A DNA stretch of 64,000 nt from AC-32 sp963754265 (GCA_963754265.1 CAVWFB010000004.1:124001-188000), one strand, 5' to 3'. Positions 19,410-28,710 are shown, counted from the first letter of the stretch. Numbers and translations are program-made. The notes: generated by a model from the letters alone, not told the origin.

Positions 19410-19866
19410 TGCGCAGCTCCTGGAGGACCGCGGGCACGTCCTCGGGTGTCGTCGGCTCGCGGTAGCGGTGATCGACCACGACCACCGGTGCCCAGCCGCA
19501 GCCGCCCGCGCACTCCATCGTCTTCAGCGTCACCTGGCCGTCGGCAGTCGTCTCACCGGGGCGCACCCCTAGCTCTCGCTCGAAGGCCTCGACCACCTGC
19601 TGGGCCCCGACGAGCGCACACGAGATGTTGGTGCAGACCTCGACCAGATGCCGCCCCACCGGCTCCAGGTGGAGCATGTCGTAGAAGGAGGCAACCGACT
19701 GGACGTACGCCGGCGTGACCCCGAGCGCCGTGCCCACCTCCTCGAGCGCCTGCGGCGGAAGCCAGCCGTCGTTTCGCTCCTGCGCCAGGTGCAGCGCCGG
19801 CAGGATCGCGGAGCGCGTCTCCGGGTACTGGCCCGCGATCGCGCGGATCTCCTGAATCAACGTCAT
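19402..19866 (-). CDS. nuoE: NADH-quinone oxidoreductase subunit E
   Basis: A 154-residue 2Fe-2S thioredoxin-like subunit. The four ligand cysteines are visible in VCTNISCAL and ECAGGCGWAP, with the helical N-terminal VASFYDMLHLEPVG before them. A GAGGAG ribosome-binding site lies about nine bases upstream of ATG 19866. It is separated from nuoD by 97 bases holding one copy of the two-hairpin repeat. Confidence 0.96.
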
Positions 19867-19889
19867 AGAGCCGACTCCTCACCTGAAAC

Positions 19890-19966
19890 GTGTCGACCGG
19901 TCGTTTCAGACGGCCTCACGGGCAGAGCCCATGCGGCCTGAGATCGACATCGCAAGCGACGTCTCA
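19890..19966 (-). repeat. two-hairpin repeat at the nuoD stop codon
   Basis: A 77-base single unit of the family also seen at 4154-4276 and 22374-22450. Read on the minus strand it starts with the nuoD TGA, then a small stem around a CGCTTGCG core, then a longer GC-rich stem (GGCCGCATG...ATGAGGCCGT-like arms) and ends with GACCGGTCGACAC. Its distal end also lies inside a TGAAACG/CGTTTCA inverted pair. It sits between nuoD and nuoE in one operon, so it may set the relative level or stability of the two mRNA parts. Confidence 0.8.
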
Positions 19967-21235
19967 TCGGTCGACCTCGCCCATGACCGTGTCGAGCGAG
20001 CCCACGATCGCGATCAGATCGGCCACGAGCGCGTCTCTCATGCAGGTCGCCGTCGCCTCGAGCGCGACGAAGCTCGGCGCCCGGAACTTGACGCGCCATG
20101 GCTTCGGGCCGCCGTCCGAGACCGCGTAGCACCCGAGCTCGCCTCTCGGCGACTCGACGGGCACGTAGACCTCGCCTTCGGGGACGCGGAAGCCCTCGGT
20201 GACGATCTTGAAGTGGTGGATCAGCGACTCCATCGAGGTGTGGAGCTCCTCGCGAGGCGGCAGCACGACCTTGCGGTCGTCCGCAATCCAGGGCTCGCCT
20301 TCCATCTCGTCGAGCCGGTCCAGGCATTGGGCGACGATGCGGGTCGACTCCCGCATCTCGTCCATGTGCACCTTGTACCGGTCCCAGACGTCGCCGTTCT
20401 CGTAGACGGGCACGTCGAACTCGACCTCGTCGTAGGCGAGATACGGCTGCGTCTTGCGGAGGTCCCAGTCGACTCCCGAGCCGCGCAGCACCGGCCCGGT
20501 CTGACCGAGCGCGATCGCATCGTCCGCCGAGAGCAGCCCCAGACCCTTCGTCCGCTCGAGCCAGATCGCGTTGCGGTCGACGAGCGCCTCGTACTGGTCC
20601 ACGGCCTTCGGCATCCAGCCGACGAACTTGCGCGCCTCCGGGAAGAAGCCCGGAGGGATGTCCTCGGCGAGCCCGCCCACCTGGTAGTAGCGCGTGTGCA
20701 TGCGCTCCCCGGTGACCATCTCGAACAGGTCGAGGACCTGGTCGCGCTCGCGAAAGCAGTACCAGAACATCGAGATCGCCCCGAGCTCGAGCGCCGCGGT
20801 CGCGAGCCAGACGAGGTGCGAGTGGATCCGGTTCAACTCGGCGAGGCACATCCGCATCCAGGTCGCCTTCGGCGGCACCTCGAGGCCGAGCAGCTTCTCG
20901 ACGGCCAGGACGAACACGAGCTCGTTGTTCTGGAAGGAGAGGTAGTCGATCCGGGGCGCGTAGGTGATCGCCTTCCACCAGCTCTTCTGCTCCATGTTCT
21001 TCTCGAACCCGGTGTGCAGGTAGCCGACGACTGCTCGCAGGCCGACGACCCGCTCGCCGTGCAGCTCGATCACGAGGCGCAGCACTCCGTGTGTGGAGGG
21101 GTGGTTCGGGCCGAAGTTGATCTCGAGAATGTCCTCGGAGTCGCGGAGCCCGGGCGGGATCTCGAGGATCGTCGGGACCGGCGAAGGAACGCGGGAGCCC
21201 TCGTAGATCTTGGGGCGCTCGGGGGCGACGGCCAC
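19964..21235 (-). CDS. nuoD: NADH-quinone oxidoreductase subunit D
   Basis: A 423-residue subunit that with NuoB and NuoH forms the quinone-reducing site. The N-terminal NFGPNHPSTHGVLRL holds the conserved quinone-contact histidine, followed by ELHGERV, GYLHTGFEKNMEQKSW and the C-terminal DLIAIVGSLDTVMGEVDR. Start GTG 21235, three bases after the nuoC stop. The stop codon is the first triplet of the repeat element. Full length. Confidence 0.97.
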   Translation of the reverse strand: MAVAPERPKIYEGSRVPSPVPTILEIPPGLRDSEDILEINFGPNHPSTHGVLRLVIELHGERVVGLRAVVGYLHTGFEKNMEQKSWWKAITYAPRIDYLSFQNNELVFVLAVEKLLGLEVPPKATWMRMCLAELNRIHSHLVWLATAALELGAISMFWYCFRERDQVLDLFEMVTGERMHTRYYQVGGLAEDIPPGFFPEARKFVGWMPKAVDQYEALVDRNAIWLERTKGLGLLSADDAIALGQTGPVLRGSGVDWDLRKTQPYLAYDEVEFDVPVYENGDVWDRYKVHMDEMRESTRIVAQCLDRLDEMEGEPWIADDRKVVLPPREELHTSMESLIHHFKIVTEGFRVPEGEVYVPVESPRGELGCYAVSDGGPKPWRVKFRAPSFVALEATATCMRDALVADLIAIVGSLDTVMGEVDR

Positions 21236-21238
21236 TGC

Positions 21239-21778
21239 TTACTCCTCGCCCGAGAAGCGGACCGGCTCGCCGCCGATCGGGTAGTCCTTGCGGAGGGGGT
21301 GCCCTTCCCAGTCGTCCTCCATCAGGATCCTGGAGAGGTTCGGGTGGCCCTCGATCCGGATTCCCATCATGTCCCAGGCCTCCCGCTCGTGCCAGTCGGC
21401 GGTCGGCCACACCGGCACGAGGCTCGGCACCGCCTCGTCCTCGTCGAGCCAGACCTGTACGCGCACCCGGGTGCCCTCCGGGATCGAGAGCAGGTGGTAG
21501 TTCATCGCAAAGCGCTTCGGCTTCGGCCCGGGCTGCCGGTCGTATCCCTGCGATCCGGGCGCGTTCAGGTCGCGTCCCGCGGCCGTTCCGATGTAGCCGG
21601 CGACCCCGCGCGTGCCCCAGCCCAGGTAGTCGGTCGGCGTGACGTCGGCGAGCATGTTGAAGCCCTGCTCGCGCAGGTGGACGCAGGCCTCCTGGAGCCG
21701 GGCCGGGTCGACGACGAGCGTCGTCTCGCCGAACGACTCCCGCGTGTCGACGAGGCCGGGGACGCCCTCGAAGGTCAG
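21239..21778 (-). CDS. nuoC: NADH-quinone oxidoreductase subunit C, likely CTG start
   Basis: A 179-residue peripheral subunit. The conserved HEREAWDMMGIRIEGHPNLSRILMEDDWEGHPLRKDYP region (quoted in part: WDMMGIRIEGHPNL, EDDWEGHPLRKDYP) is complete. No ATG, GTG or TTG exists between the frame's upstream limit and conserved sequence, so the best start is CTG 21778, which overlaps the nuoB stop as CTGA; the next candidate, an internal ATG about 45 codons in, would cut the domain. This is the same arrangement as lipB. Confidence 0.9.
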   Translation of the reverse strand: MTFEGVPGLVDTRESFGETTLVVDPARLQEACVHLREQGFNMLADVTPTDYLGWGTRGVAGYIGTAAGRDLNAPGSQGYDRQPGPKPKRFAMNYHLLSIPEGTRVRVQVWLDEDEAVPSLVPVWPTADWHEREAWDMMGIRIEGHPNLSRILMEDDWEGHPLRKDYPIGGEPVRFSGEE

Positions 21779-22350
21779 GACGCCACTCCGCGGATCTCGT
21801 AGGCGGGCGGCACCCCCGCCTTGATCTTCTCCTGCAAGCGGATGATCCCCTCGAGCAGCGCCTCGGGGCGCGGGGGGCAGCCGGGGACGTGGATGTCCAC
21901 GGCGACGATCTTGTCCACGCCCTGCAGGACGGCGTAGTTGTTGAACATGCCGCCGGAGCTTGCGCAGGCTCCCATCGCGATCACCCACTTCGGCTCCAGC
22001 ATCTGGTCGTAGATCTGCCGCAGCGGCGCGGCCATCTTGTGCGCGACGCGGCCGGAGACGATCAGCAGGTCGGCCTGCCGCGGCGAGGAGCGGAACACCT
22101 CGGCGCCGAAGCGCGCCACGTCGTAGCGCGCGGAGACGATCGACATCATCTCGATCGCGCAGCAAGCGAGGCCGAACGTGTCGGGCCAGATCGAGCTCGA
22201 CTGCGCCCACGCGACCGCCTTGTTCACGGTCGTCAGCATCAGCTTCTGCTCCAGGTCGCCGAGCTCCTGCTCGAAGGCCCCCGGGCCCTTCCCCTGCCAC
22301 ATCACCCGCTCGGTATGGAGGCCGCGATCGGCGAGCCGCTCCTTCTTCAT
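21775..22350 (-). CDS. nuoB: NADH-quinone oxidoreductase subunit B
   Basis: A 191-residue subunit carrying cluster N2, the last cluster before quinone. Ligand cysteines are visible in GLACCAIEMM, MGACASSGGMF and VPGCPPRPEAL. ATG 22350 (MKKERLADRG) is chosen because it precedes the conserved block by a normal distance; the open frame continues upstream only through the repeat. The ribosome-binding site is weak (GAGAGTGAG). Confidence 0.96.
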   Translation of the reverse strand: MKKERLADRGLHTERVMWQGKGPGAFEQELGDLEQKLMLTTVNKAVAWAQSSSIWPDTFGLACCAIEMMSIVSARYDVARFGAEVFRSSPRQADLLIVSGRVAHKMAAPLRQIYDQMLEPKWVIAMGACASSGGMFNNYAVLQGVDKIVAVDIHVPGCPPRPEALLEGIIRLQEKIKAGVPPAYEIRGVAS

Positions 22351-22373
22351 GCGCTCACTCTCGAATGAAGGGC

Positions 22374-22450
22374 GTGTCGACCGGTCAGTGCAGACGGCCG
22401 CGCGGACAGAGCCCGCACGGCCTGAAGGAGACGCCGCAAGCGTCGTCTCA
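22374..22450 (-). repeat. two-hairpin repeat at the nuoA stop codon
   Basis: A 77-base unit, the same length as the copy at 19890-19966 and about 80 per cent identical to it by eye. On the minus strand it opens with the nuoA TGA, continues GACGACGCTTGCGGCGTC (small stem) and then GGCCGTGCGG...CCGCGCGGCC (10-bp stem with one G-T pair). Located between nuoA and nuoB. Confidence 0.8.
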
Positions 22451-22810
22451 CCGCCATTCGAGGGCTCCCTTGCGCCAGATGTAGAGGTAGGCGACACCCA
22501 GGATCAGGAGGAAGAACGCGAACTCCGCGAACCCGAACCACGCGAGCTGGTGGAGGATCACCGCGAGCGGATACAGGAACACGATCTCGATGTCGAAGAC
22601 GATGAAGAGCATCGCCGTGAGGTAGAAGCTGATCGTGAAGCGGCTGTGCTCGGGCGGTCCCTGCGAGACGCCGGACTCGAACGCCAGTGACCGCGTCCGG
22701 TTGCGGCGGCTGGGGCGAGTGGCGAACGCAAACGACATCGCCACCATCGACGCTGGAATCGCGAGCGCGAAGAACCCATAGATCAGGAAGGGCAACCAGC
22801 TGTCGAGCAC
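22448..22810 (-). CDS. nuoA: NADH-quinone oxidoreductase subunit A
   Basis: A 120-residue, three-helix membrane subunit, first gene of the nuo operon. Conserved: FESGVSQGPPEHSRFTISFYLTAMLFIVFDIEIVFLYPLAV is present (quoted in part: ESGV, FYLTAMLFIVFDIEI, FLYPLAV). Start GTG 22810 with GGGAGGA six bases upstream. The promoter must lie in the 168-base gap shared with the divergent IscA-type gene, but I cannot place it with confidence. Confidence 0.96.
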   Translation of the reverse strand: MLDSWLPFLIYGFFALAIPASMVAMSFAFATRPSRRNRTRSLAFESGVSQGPPEHSRFTISFYLTAMLFIVFDIEIVFLYPLAVILHQLAWFGFAEFAFFLLILGVAYLYIWRKGALEWR

Positions 22811-22942
22811 GCGTTCCTCCCGGGGTAGGGCGAGCCGGAAGTTAGCAGAGCGGGAGAGGCTACGAGCGGGGAGGAAAACGGCTCAACCAAGCGTGAGGCG
22901 GTTGTTACAAACTCTGCCTTTCGAGAGGGCCCGGGAGGGGGA

Positions 22943-22971
22943 TTCGGACAGCCGATACACGCTGCTACGAT
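22943..22971 (+). promoter_or_regulatory. promoter for the IscA-type gene
   Basis: TTCGGA (22943-22948) and TACGAT (22966-22971) spaced by 17 bases. The -10 hexamer overlaps the first possible ATG (22970), and the next ATG at 22979 falls where transcription should begin, so the mRNA is probably leaderless. Confidence 0.5.
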
Positions 22972-22978
22972 GGGCGCG

Positions 22979-23386
22979 ATGGCGACCACCGAGCACGAGC
23001 TGGCACTCGTTTCGCTCACCGAGAGCGCGGCGGCGAAGATTCGCGACCTGATGGCCGAGGAGCCCGAGGGCGAGGCCGCGGTCCTGCGCATCGCCGTGCA
23101 GGGCGGAGGCTGCTCGGGATTCCAGTACGCGCTCGGGTTCGATCGGGGCGCCCAGGAGGGCGACAACGAGCTCGAGAGCCACGGCGTTCCCGTCGTCGTC
23201 GACCCGTTCAGCGCTCCCTACCTGTCGGGCACCGAGATCGACTGGGTCGAGGGTCTCCAGGCGGGCTTCGCGATCAACAACCCGAACGTCTCCGCCGCGT
23301 GCGGGTGCGGCCACTCCTTCCAGGTGGAGGAGGGCGACGAAGCGCCCGAAGGCGCCGCGGGCTGCGGCTCCGGCTGCTCGCACTAG
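22979..23386 (+). CDS. IscA/ErpA-type iron-sulfur assembly protein
   Basis: A 135-residue A-type Fe-S carrier. It has GGGCSGFQYALGF near residue 45 and the C-terminal AACGCGHSF, which give the three conserved cysteines, plus a cysteine-bearing tail (GCGSGCSH) longer than usual. Its position beside nuo suggests supply of clusters to complex I, which is inference. ATG 22979 is preferred to ATG 22970 because the -10 hexamer overlaps the latter. Confidence 0.88.
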   Translation: MATTEHELALVSLTESAAAKIRDLMAEEPEGEAAVLRIAVQGGGCSGFQYALGFDRGAQEGDNELESHGVPVVVDPFSAPYLSGTEIDWVEGLQAGFAINNPNVSAACGCGHSFQVEEGDEAPEGAAGCGSGCSH

Positions 23387-23441
23387 ACGGCTCGGGGCCT
23401 GGCGACGCCTTCTGCCTAGGCGCGAGTAGCATTTCGGCGCC

Positions 23442-24452
23442 GTGAGCGAGAACGGCATTGCCGACATCACCATCCTTGGCGCAGGCCCAACCGGGCTCGC
23501 TGCCGCCTACTACGCGGGCCACCGCGACGCCTCGGTGAGGATCATCGAGAGCCTCGAGCAGCTCGGCGGCCAGGTGGCGGCCGTCTACCCGGAGAAGCAC
23601 GTCTACGACGTCGCAGGGCATCCCAAGGTCCTCGGCACGAAGCTGATCGAGCTCTGTGCCGACCAAGGTCTGCAGTACGGCCCCGAGGTGCGCCTCGGCG
23701 AGGAGGTGCAGACCCTGGAGCGGTTCAACCAGAACGGCGAGGAGCTGTTCGCGATCGGCACCGACAAGGGCGGCCCGTACCTCTGCCGCGCGCTGATCAT
23801 CACGGCCGGGCACGGCGCCTTCGAGCCGCGCAAGCTCGGGATCGAGGGGATCGAGGAGTGGGAGGACAAGGGCGTCCACTACTTCGTGCGCGAGAAGGAC
23901 GTCTTCCGGGACCGGACGTGCGTGATCGTCGGCGGTGGCGACTCCGCGCTCGACTGGACTCTCGGCCTGCAGGACACGGCCCGCACCCCGATCGCGCTCG
24001 TGCACAGGCGCGACAATTTCCGCGCGCTCGAGTCCTCGGTCAACGAGGCGCGCTCGCTCGAGGACGAGGGCCGCGTCCGGATCTTCACGCCGTGCGAGGT
24101 GCGCGAGATCCACGGCGACGGCAGCATCCAGGCGGTCTCGATCGAGAACACCAAGACGGGCGAGGTCGAGCAGGTCGAGTGTCAGGCGCTGATCACGCTG
24201 CTCGGGTTCCACTCGCACCTGGGGGCGATCGCCGACTGGGGCCTCGAGCTGGAGGGAAAGCGCCAGATCAAGATCGAGCCGACGACCTGCGAGACGACGC
24301 TCCCGGGCGTGTACGCCGCAGGCGACGTCGCGGGCTATCCGGGCAAGATCACGCTGATCACGATCGGCATGGGCGAGGCGGCGATCGCGGCGAACAACGC
24401 GGTCGCCCGCATCCGGGGCGAGAAGGTCCAGCCGAAGTACTCAACTGACTAG
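23442..24452 (+). CDS. ferredoxin/flavodoxin-NADP reductase, thioredoxin-reductase-like type
   Basis: A 336-residue flavoprotein of the YumC-like group. FAD-binding GAGPTGLAAAYYAG is near residue 14, the second dinucleotide site GGGDSALDW near 165, and the C-terminal AGDVAGYPGKITLI FAD contact near 296. The redox CxxC of true thioredoxin reductases is absent, which supports ferredoxin-NADP reductase. GTG 23442 has TAGCAT at 23427-23432, nine bases upstream. Ends ten bases before fumC. Confidence 0.88.
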   Translation: MSENGIADITILGAGPTGLAAAYYAGHRDASVRIIESLEQLGGQVAAVYPEKHVYDVAGHPKVLGTKLIELCADQGLQYGPEVRLGEEVQTLERFNQNGEELFAIGTDKGGPYLCRALIITAGHGAFEPRKLGIEGIEEWEDKGVHYFVREKDVFRDRTCVIVGGGDSALDWTLGLQDTARTPIALVHRRDNFRALESSVNEARSLEDEGRVRIFTPCEVREIHGDGSIQAVSIENTKTGEVEQVECQALITLLGFHSHLGAIADWGLELEGKRQIKIEPTTCETTLPGVYAAGDVAGYPGKITLITIGMGEAAIAANNAVARIRGEKVQPKYSTD

Positions 24453-24461
24453 ACTCGAAGC

Positions 24462-25796
24462 GTGGCCCGGACGGAGGAACGGAAGGAGCTCTGGGGCGTG
24501 GAGACCCGCAAGGCGGTCGAGAACTTTCCCGTCTCGGGCGAGCCGATCCCGCCGCCCGTTGCGCGCTGGCTCGGCCGCATCAAGGCCGCGGCGGCACGGG
24601 TGAACGCCGACCTCGGGCTGCTCGACGGCGACAAGGCTGAGCGGATCGCGTCGGCGGCAGACCGGGTCGGAGCGGGCGAGCTCGACGACCAGTTCCCGAT
24701 CGACGTCTTCCAGACCGGCTCGGGCACATCGTCGAACATGAACGCGAACGAGGTGATCGCGGCGCTCGCCGGCGATGACGTCCACGCCAATGACGACGTC
24801 AACATGGGCCAGTCCTCGAACGACGTCTTCCCGACGGCCGTGCACCTCGCCGCTCTCGACGAGATCGTGCGCGACCTGCTGCCGGCGCTCGAGCGTCTGG
24901 CCGAGGCGCTTGCGGCGAAGGCGCATGAGTTCGAGGACGTGGTCAAGTCCGGCCGAACCCACTGGATGGACGCGGTCCCCGTCACGCTCGGTCAAGAATT
25001 CGGCGGCTACGCAGCGCAGGTGCGCGAGGGGACTGCGCGCGTGCGCGACACCCTGCCGCGGCTGGGCAAGGTGCCGCTCGGCGGCACCGCCACCGGAACC
25101 GGGCTCAACACCCATCCCGAGTTCGCTTCGCGCGTGCGCGCGCGACTGCACGAGGAGACGGGGCTCGAGATCTCGGCGCCCGCCGATGCGTTCGAGTCCC
25201 AGGCCGCACGCGACGCGATCGTCGAGACCTCGGGTGCGCTGAAGGTCGTGGCCGTCTCGCTGACGAAGATCGCGAACGACATCCGCTTCATGGGATCCGG
25301 CCCGCGCGCAGGTCTCGGCGAGTTGATCCTGCCCGAGCTCCAGAAGGGAAGCTCGATCATGCCGGGCAAGGTCAACCCGGTGATTCCCGAGGTCGTGACG
25401 CAGGTCGGGGCGCAGGTGATCGGCAACGACCAGGCGATCACCGTCGGCGGCCTCCAGGGGCATTTCGAGCTGAACGTGTTCGTTCCGCTGCTCGCTCGCA
25501 ACCTGCTGGACTCGATCAAGCTGCTCACGAGCGCGTCCCGCCTGTTCGCGGACAAGTGCGTCGAAGGCATCGAGGCCAACCGCGAGACGTGCGAGCGGTA
25601 TGCCGAACTCACGCTCTCGGCCGCGACCGCGCTCAACCCGTACATCGGCTACGACAAGGCGACCGAGATCGTCAACGAGGCTGCGAGCTCGGGCCGCTCG
25701 CTCCGCGAGGTCGCCCGCGAGGCCGGAGTCGACGAGAAGACGCTCGACGAGGCTCTCGACTACCGAGCGATGGCAAAGCCGCACGACCCGCGGTAA
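24462..25796 (+). CDS. fumC: class II fumarate hydratase
   Basis: A 444-residue fumarase of the tricarboxylic acid cycle. Seen: TGSGTSSNMNANEVIA near 87, SSNDVFPTAVH near 115, GRTHWMDAVPVTLGQEFGGY near 165, and the family signature GSSIMPGKVNPV near 305, with the catalytic serine. The alternative aspartase is less likely because the SSNDVFPT and TATGTGLNTHPEF segments are fumarase-like. Start GTG 24462 with TAGACT six bases upstream; that hexamer overlaps the upstream stop codon. Confidence 0.93.
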   Translation: MARTEERKELWGVETRKAVENFPVSGEPIPPPVARWLGRIKAAAARVNADLGLLDGDKAERIASAADRVGAGELDDQFPIDVFQTGSGTSSNMNANEVIAALAGDDVHANDDVNMGQSSNDVFPTAVHLAALDEIVRDLLPALERLAEALAAKAHEFEDVVKSGRTHWMDAVPVTLGQEFGGYAAQVREGTARVRDTLPRLGKVPLGGTATGTGLNTHPEFASRVRARLHEETGLEISAPADAFESQAARDAIVETSGALKVVAVSLTKIANDIRFMGSGPRAGLGELILPELQKGSSIMPGKVNPVIPEVVTQVGAQVIGNDQAITVGGLQGHFELNVFVPLLARNLLDSIKLLTSASRLFADKCVEGIEANRETCERYAELTLSAATALNPYIGYDKATEIVNEAASSGRSLREVAREAGVDEKTLDEALDYRAMAKPHDPR

Positions 25797-25817
25797 GCCG
25801 AGCTCGCCTCTGATCTC

Positions 25818-25846
25818 TTGCGTTGAATATCCAAACGTCGTACTGT
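25818..25846 (+). promoter_or_regulatory. promoter of the first large propeller gene
   Basis: TTGCGT (25818-25823), 17-base spacer, TACTGT (25841-25846), about 50 bases before the start codon. Unlike most genes here this one has a leader with a strong ribosome-binding site (GAGAGGAG). Confidence 0.55.
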
Positions 25847-25896
25847 CGCGCCGTCGTAACAGTTGGGGTCCGTAAGGGCCGTGGTGGGGAGAGGAG

Positions 25897-28710
25897 ATGA
25901 CGTATATGAAGAGGTCGCGCCTTGCGCTTGGCCTGTTCTCGATGCTCGCGCTCGCGGGTCTTGCCGTGTTCCTGGCGGTGACTGCGGGCGGATCGTCGAC
26001 CGCTAGGTCCGGCGTGTCGCTCAAGTTCAGCGGCGACCCGGATGCAGGATCGATGAAGGAAACCGCCTCGGTCGAGAAGGGGCCGGCGTCGGTCACCGCC
26101 GCGCAGGAGGAGGTCGCGCAGCGCGCATATCCGGCTCAGGACCTTCCGCCCGACGCGGCGCAGATCGCACAGCGGGCGTGGAGTGCCGTGAAGAATCGCG
26201 GCAACGGCAAGGGCAAGAACAAGCCCGGCGACTGGACGATGATCGGCCCGAGCCACTCGAACATGCCCGGGCTCCTCGTCTTCTCGGGTGCCGACTACAC
26301 GACGTCCGGGCGCGTCACGGCGATGGCTCTCGACCCGAGCTGCTCGCAGTCGAAGTGCCGGCTGTGGATCGGCGCAGCGGGCGGCGGCGTCTGGCGAACC
26401 ACGAACGCGCTGGGCGGAACGCCCTCCTGGACCTTCGTTTCGGGAAGCCTGCCGACAAACGCCATCGGGACGCTCACCTACGACGCGGCGACCGGAACGC
26501 TCTACGCCGGCACCGGTGAGCCGAATGCCTCCGCCGACAGCGAGACCGGCTCCGGTCTCTTCAAGTCGACTGACGGCGGTGACACCTGGACGCACCTGGC
26601 CGCGGTCACGAGCACGACCATCTCCGGTGTCTACACCGGCGATGCCTTCAAGGACCGCGCGATCAACTCGATCGTCGTCGATCCGACGAACTCGAACGTG
26701 CTCTACGTGGGCTCGGCGAGCGCCATTCGCGGCGTCTGCTCCGTCCTGAACGGTTGCGACGCGGCACCGGTGGTGCCGCTTCCGGCGCGAGGCGTCTACA
26801 AGAGCACGGACGGCGGGGCGACGTTCACGCTGCTGAACGGCGGATCTCTCCCGTTCGTGCTGCGCGGCGTGACCGACGTCAAGCTCGACCCGTCCGACCA
26901 CAACACCATCTACGCGGCCCAGTTCGGCCAGGGCGTCTACCGCTCGACGAACGGCGGCTCGAGCTGGACCCAGATCTTCACGATCGTGAACCCGGCGAAT
27001 GCCGCGAACGCGATCGAGCGCTATTCACTCGCGCCGACGACGCTGCCGAACGGCAAGACGCGGATCTATCTCGGCGTCGGCGACAACGGCACCTTCGCCG
27101 CGCAGCTCTTCCGCACCGACGACGCCCAGGCCGTGACGCCGGCGACGTGGGTGAACATGACGACCGTTCAGAGTGCCGGCTACTGCACGGCGCAGTGCTG
27201 GTACGACAACGTCGTCTACTCGCCGCCGGGAGAGCCGGACACGGTCTACCTGGGCGGCAGCTACGACTACGACAACGCCGGCACGTTTGCCATCAACGGC
27301 AATCTGGCCGGCCGGACGAACGGACGCGCGTTCCTGTACTCGACCGACGGCGGGGCGAACTTCACGGATATCACCCGTGACGCGACCTCGGACACGCGGC
27401 CGAACGGCATGCACCCCGACCAGCACGCGATCGCGACGGTGCCGGGAACGAACATCACGTTCTTCGGCTCCGACGGCGGCATGATCCGGTCGAGCGGAGC
27501 GTTCGCGGACATCTCGTCTCAGTGCGCCTCGCGCAACCTGAGCGCCGCGAACCTGGCGATCTGCCAGCAGCTGCTGTCACGGGTGCCCACCGAGCTGACT
27601 GGCCTGAACAAGGGCCTCTCGACGCTCCAGTTCCAGAGCCTGTCCGTCAACCCCTTCGACTCGAAGGACTTGATGGGCGGCACGCAGGACAACGGCACCT
27701 GGGAGCCCAACGGGCACTCGGGCGTCAACTGGAACATGATCATCTGGGGCGACGGCGGGCAGTCCGGCTTCAACGCCGCCAACCCGGACTACCGGTTCAA
27801 CACGTTCACCGGCCAGGCGAACGATGCGAACTTCCGCGGTGGCGACGCCTCGAAGTGGGTCGTGATCACGGGAGACATCGTCAGCAGCCCGGAGGGCTCG
27901 TACTTCTACACGCCGGTGATTGCGGACCCGAATCCCGCGAACGCAGGCACGATCTACCAGGGCTCGAACAGTGTCTGGCGCACCCAGGACTGGGGCGGCG
28001 ACCAGACGTTCCTCGAGGCGAACTGCTCGGAGTTCACCACGCCTTCCGACAACGCGAACTGTGGCGACTTCGAACGGATCGGCCCCTCCGGCGCGACGAG
28101 CCTCACGGCAAGTGCCGCCGACTACCGGGGCACTGATCGCAGCGGGACATTCGTGGCCGCAATCGAGCGTGGCTCGGACACGAACACGCTGTGGGCAGCG
28201 ACCGGGGCCGGCCGCGTCTTCGTATCGAAGAACGGCAACGCTCCGGCGGGATCGGTGGTCTGGCAGCGGATCGACAACCTGCCTGGCGCAACTACGGATC
28301 CGGCGCGGTTCGTCTCGTCGATCTACGTCGACCCGGCGAACGCGAACCACGCCTGGATCTCGTACTCCGGGTACAACGCCAACACGCCGGGGACCCCGGG
28401 CCACGTCTTCGAAGTGACGTACAACCCGGGCGCCGGAACGGCGACGTGGACGAACCTCGACGGCAATACCGGCCCGATGGGCGACCTGCCGACGACGGAC
28501 CTCGTCCGCGACGACGTGACCGGCGATCTCTATGCGTCCACCGACTTCGGCGTGATGATGCTGGCCGGAGGCAACCCTGCGAACGGCTGGGTTGCAGCCG
28601 GTGCCGGCCTCCCCAACGTCGAGGTCGCAGGTCTGACGATCGTGCCCGGCGCGCGCAAGCTCTACGCCGCCACGCACGGTCGGAGCGCCTGGTCGTTGAC
28701 GCTCCCGTAG
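25897..28710 (+). CDS. large exported sortilin/VPS10-like beta-propeller protein
   Basis: A 937-residue exported protein. The N-terminus has a signal peptide (basic MTYMKRSR, hydrophobic LALGLFSMLALAGLAVFLAV). The rest is built of BNR/sortilin-like blades with repeated Asp-box motifs: STDGGDTW near 225, STDGGATF near 305, STNGGSSW near 350, STDGGANF near 485. A conserved aromatic/cysteine-containing stretch QCWYDNVVYSPPGEPDTV lies near 433. Such propellers bind proteins or glycans; a glycosidase role is often annotated but no catalytic residues are evident. A GGTQDNGTW turn near 590 recurs in the paralog at 30774. Confidence 0.85.
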   Translation: MTYMKRSRLALGLFSMLALAGLAVFLAVTAGGSSTARSGVSLKFSGDPDAGSMKETASVEKGPASVTAAQEEVAQRAYPAQDLPPDAAQIAQRAWSAVKNRGNGKGKNKPGDWTMIGPSHSNMPGLLVFSGADYTTSGRVTAMALDPSCSQSKCRLWIGAAGGGVWRTTNALGGTPSWTFVSGSLPTNAIGTLTYDAATGTLYAGTGEPNASADSETGSGLFKSTDGGDTWTHLAAVTSTTISGVYTGDAFKDRAINSIVVDPTNSNVLYVGSASAIRGVCSVLNGCDAAPVVPLPARGVYKSTDGGATFTLLNGGSLPFVLRGVTDVKLDPSDHNTIYAAQFGQGVYRSTNGGSSWTQIFTIVNPANAANAIERYSLAPTTLPNGKTRIYLGVGDNGTFAAQLFRTDDAQAVTPATWVNMTTVQSAGYCTAQCWYDNVVYSPPGEPDTVYLGGSYDYDNAGTFAINGNLAGRTNGRAFLYSTDGGANFTDITRDATSDTRPNGMHPDQHAIATVPGTNITFFGSDGGMIRSSGAFADISSQCASRNLSAANLAICQQLLSRVPTELTGLNKGLSTLQFQSLSVNPFDSKDLMGGTQDNGTWEPNGHSGVNWNMIIWGDGGQSGFNAANPDYRFNTFTGQANDANFRGGDASKWVVITGDIVSSPEGSYFYTPVIADPNPANAGTIYQGSNSVWRTQDWGGDQTFLEANCSEFTTPSDNANCGDFERIGPSGATSLTASAADYRGTDRSGTFVAAIERGSDTNTLWAATGAGRVFVSKNGNAPAGSVVWQRIDNLPGATTDPARFVSSIYVDPANANHAWISYSGYNANTPGTPGHVFEVTYNPGAGTATWTNLDGNTGPMGDLPTTDLVRDDVTGDLYASTDFGVMMLAGGNPANGWVAAGAGLPNVEVAGLTIVPGARKLYAATHGRSAWSLTLP

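Noticed and set aside
22347..22541. Small minus-strand frame across the nuoA-nuoB gap
   Set aside because: It is a shadow of nuoA and the hairpin repeat, and would need to replace the clear nuoA stop.
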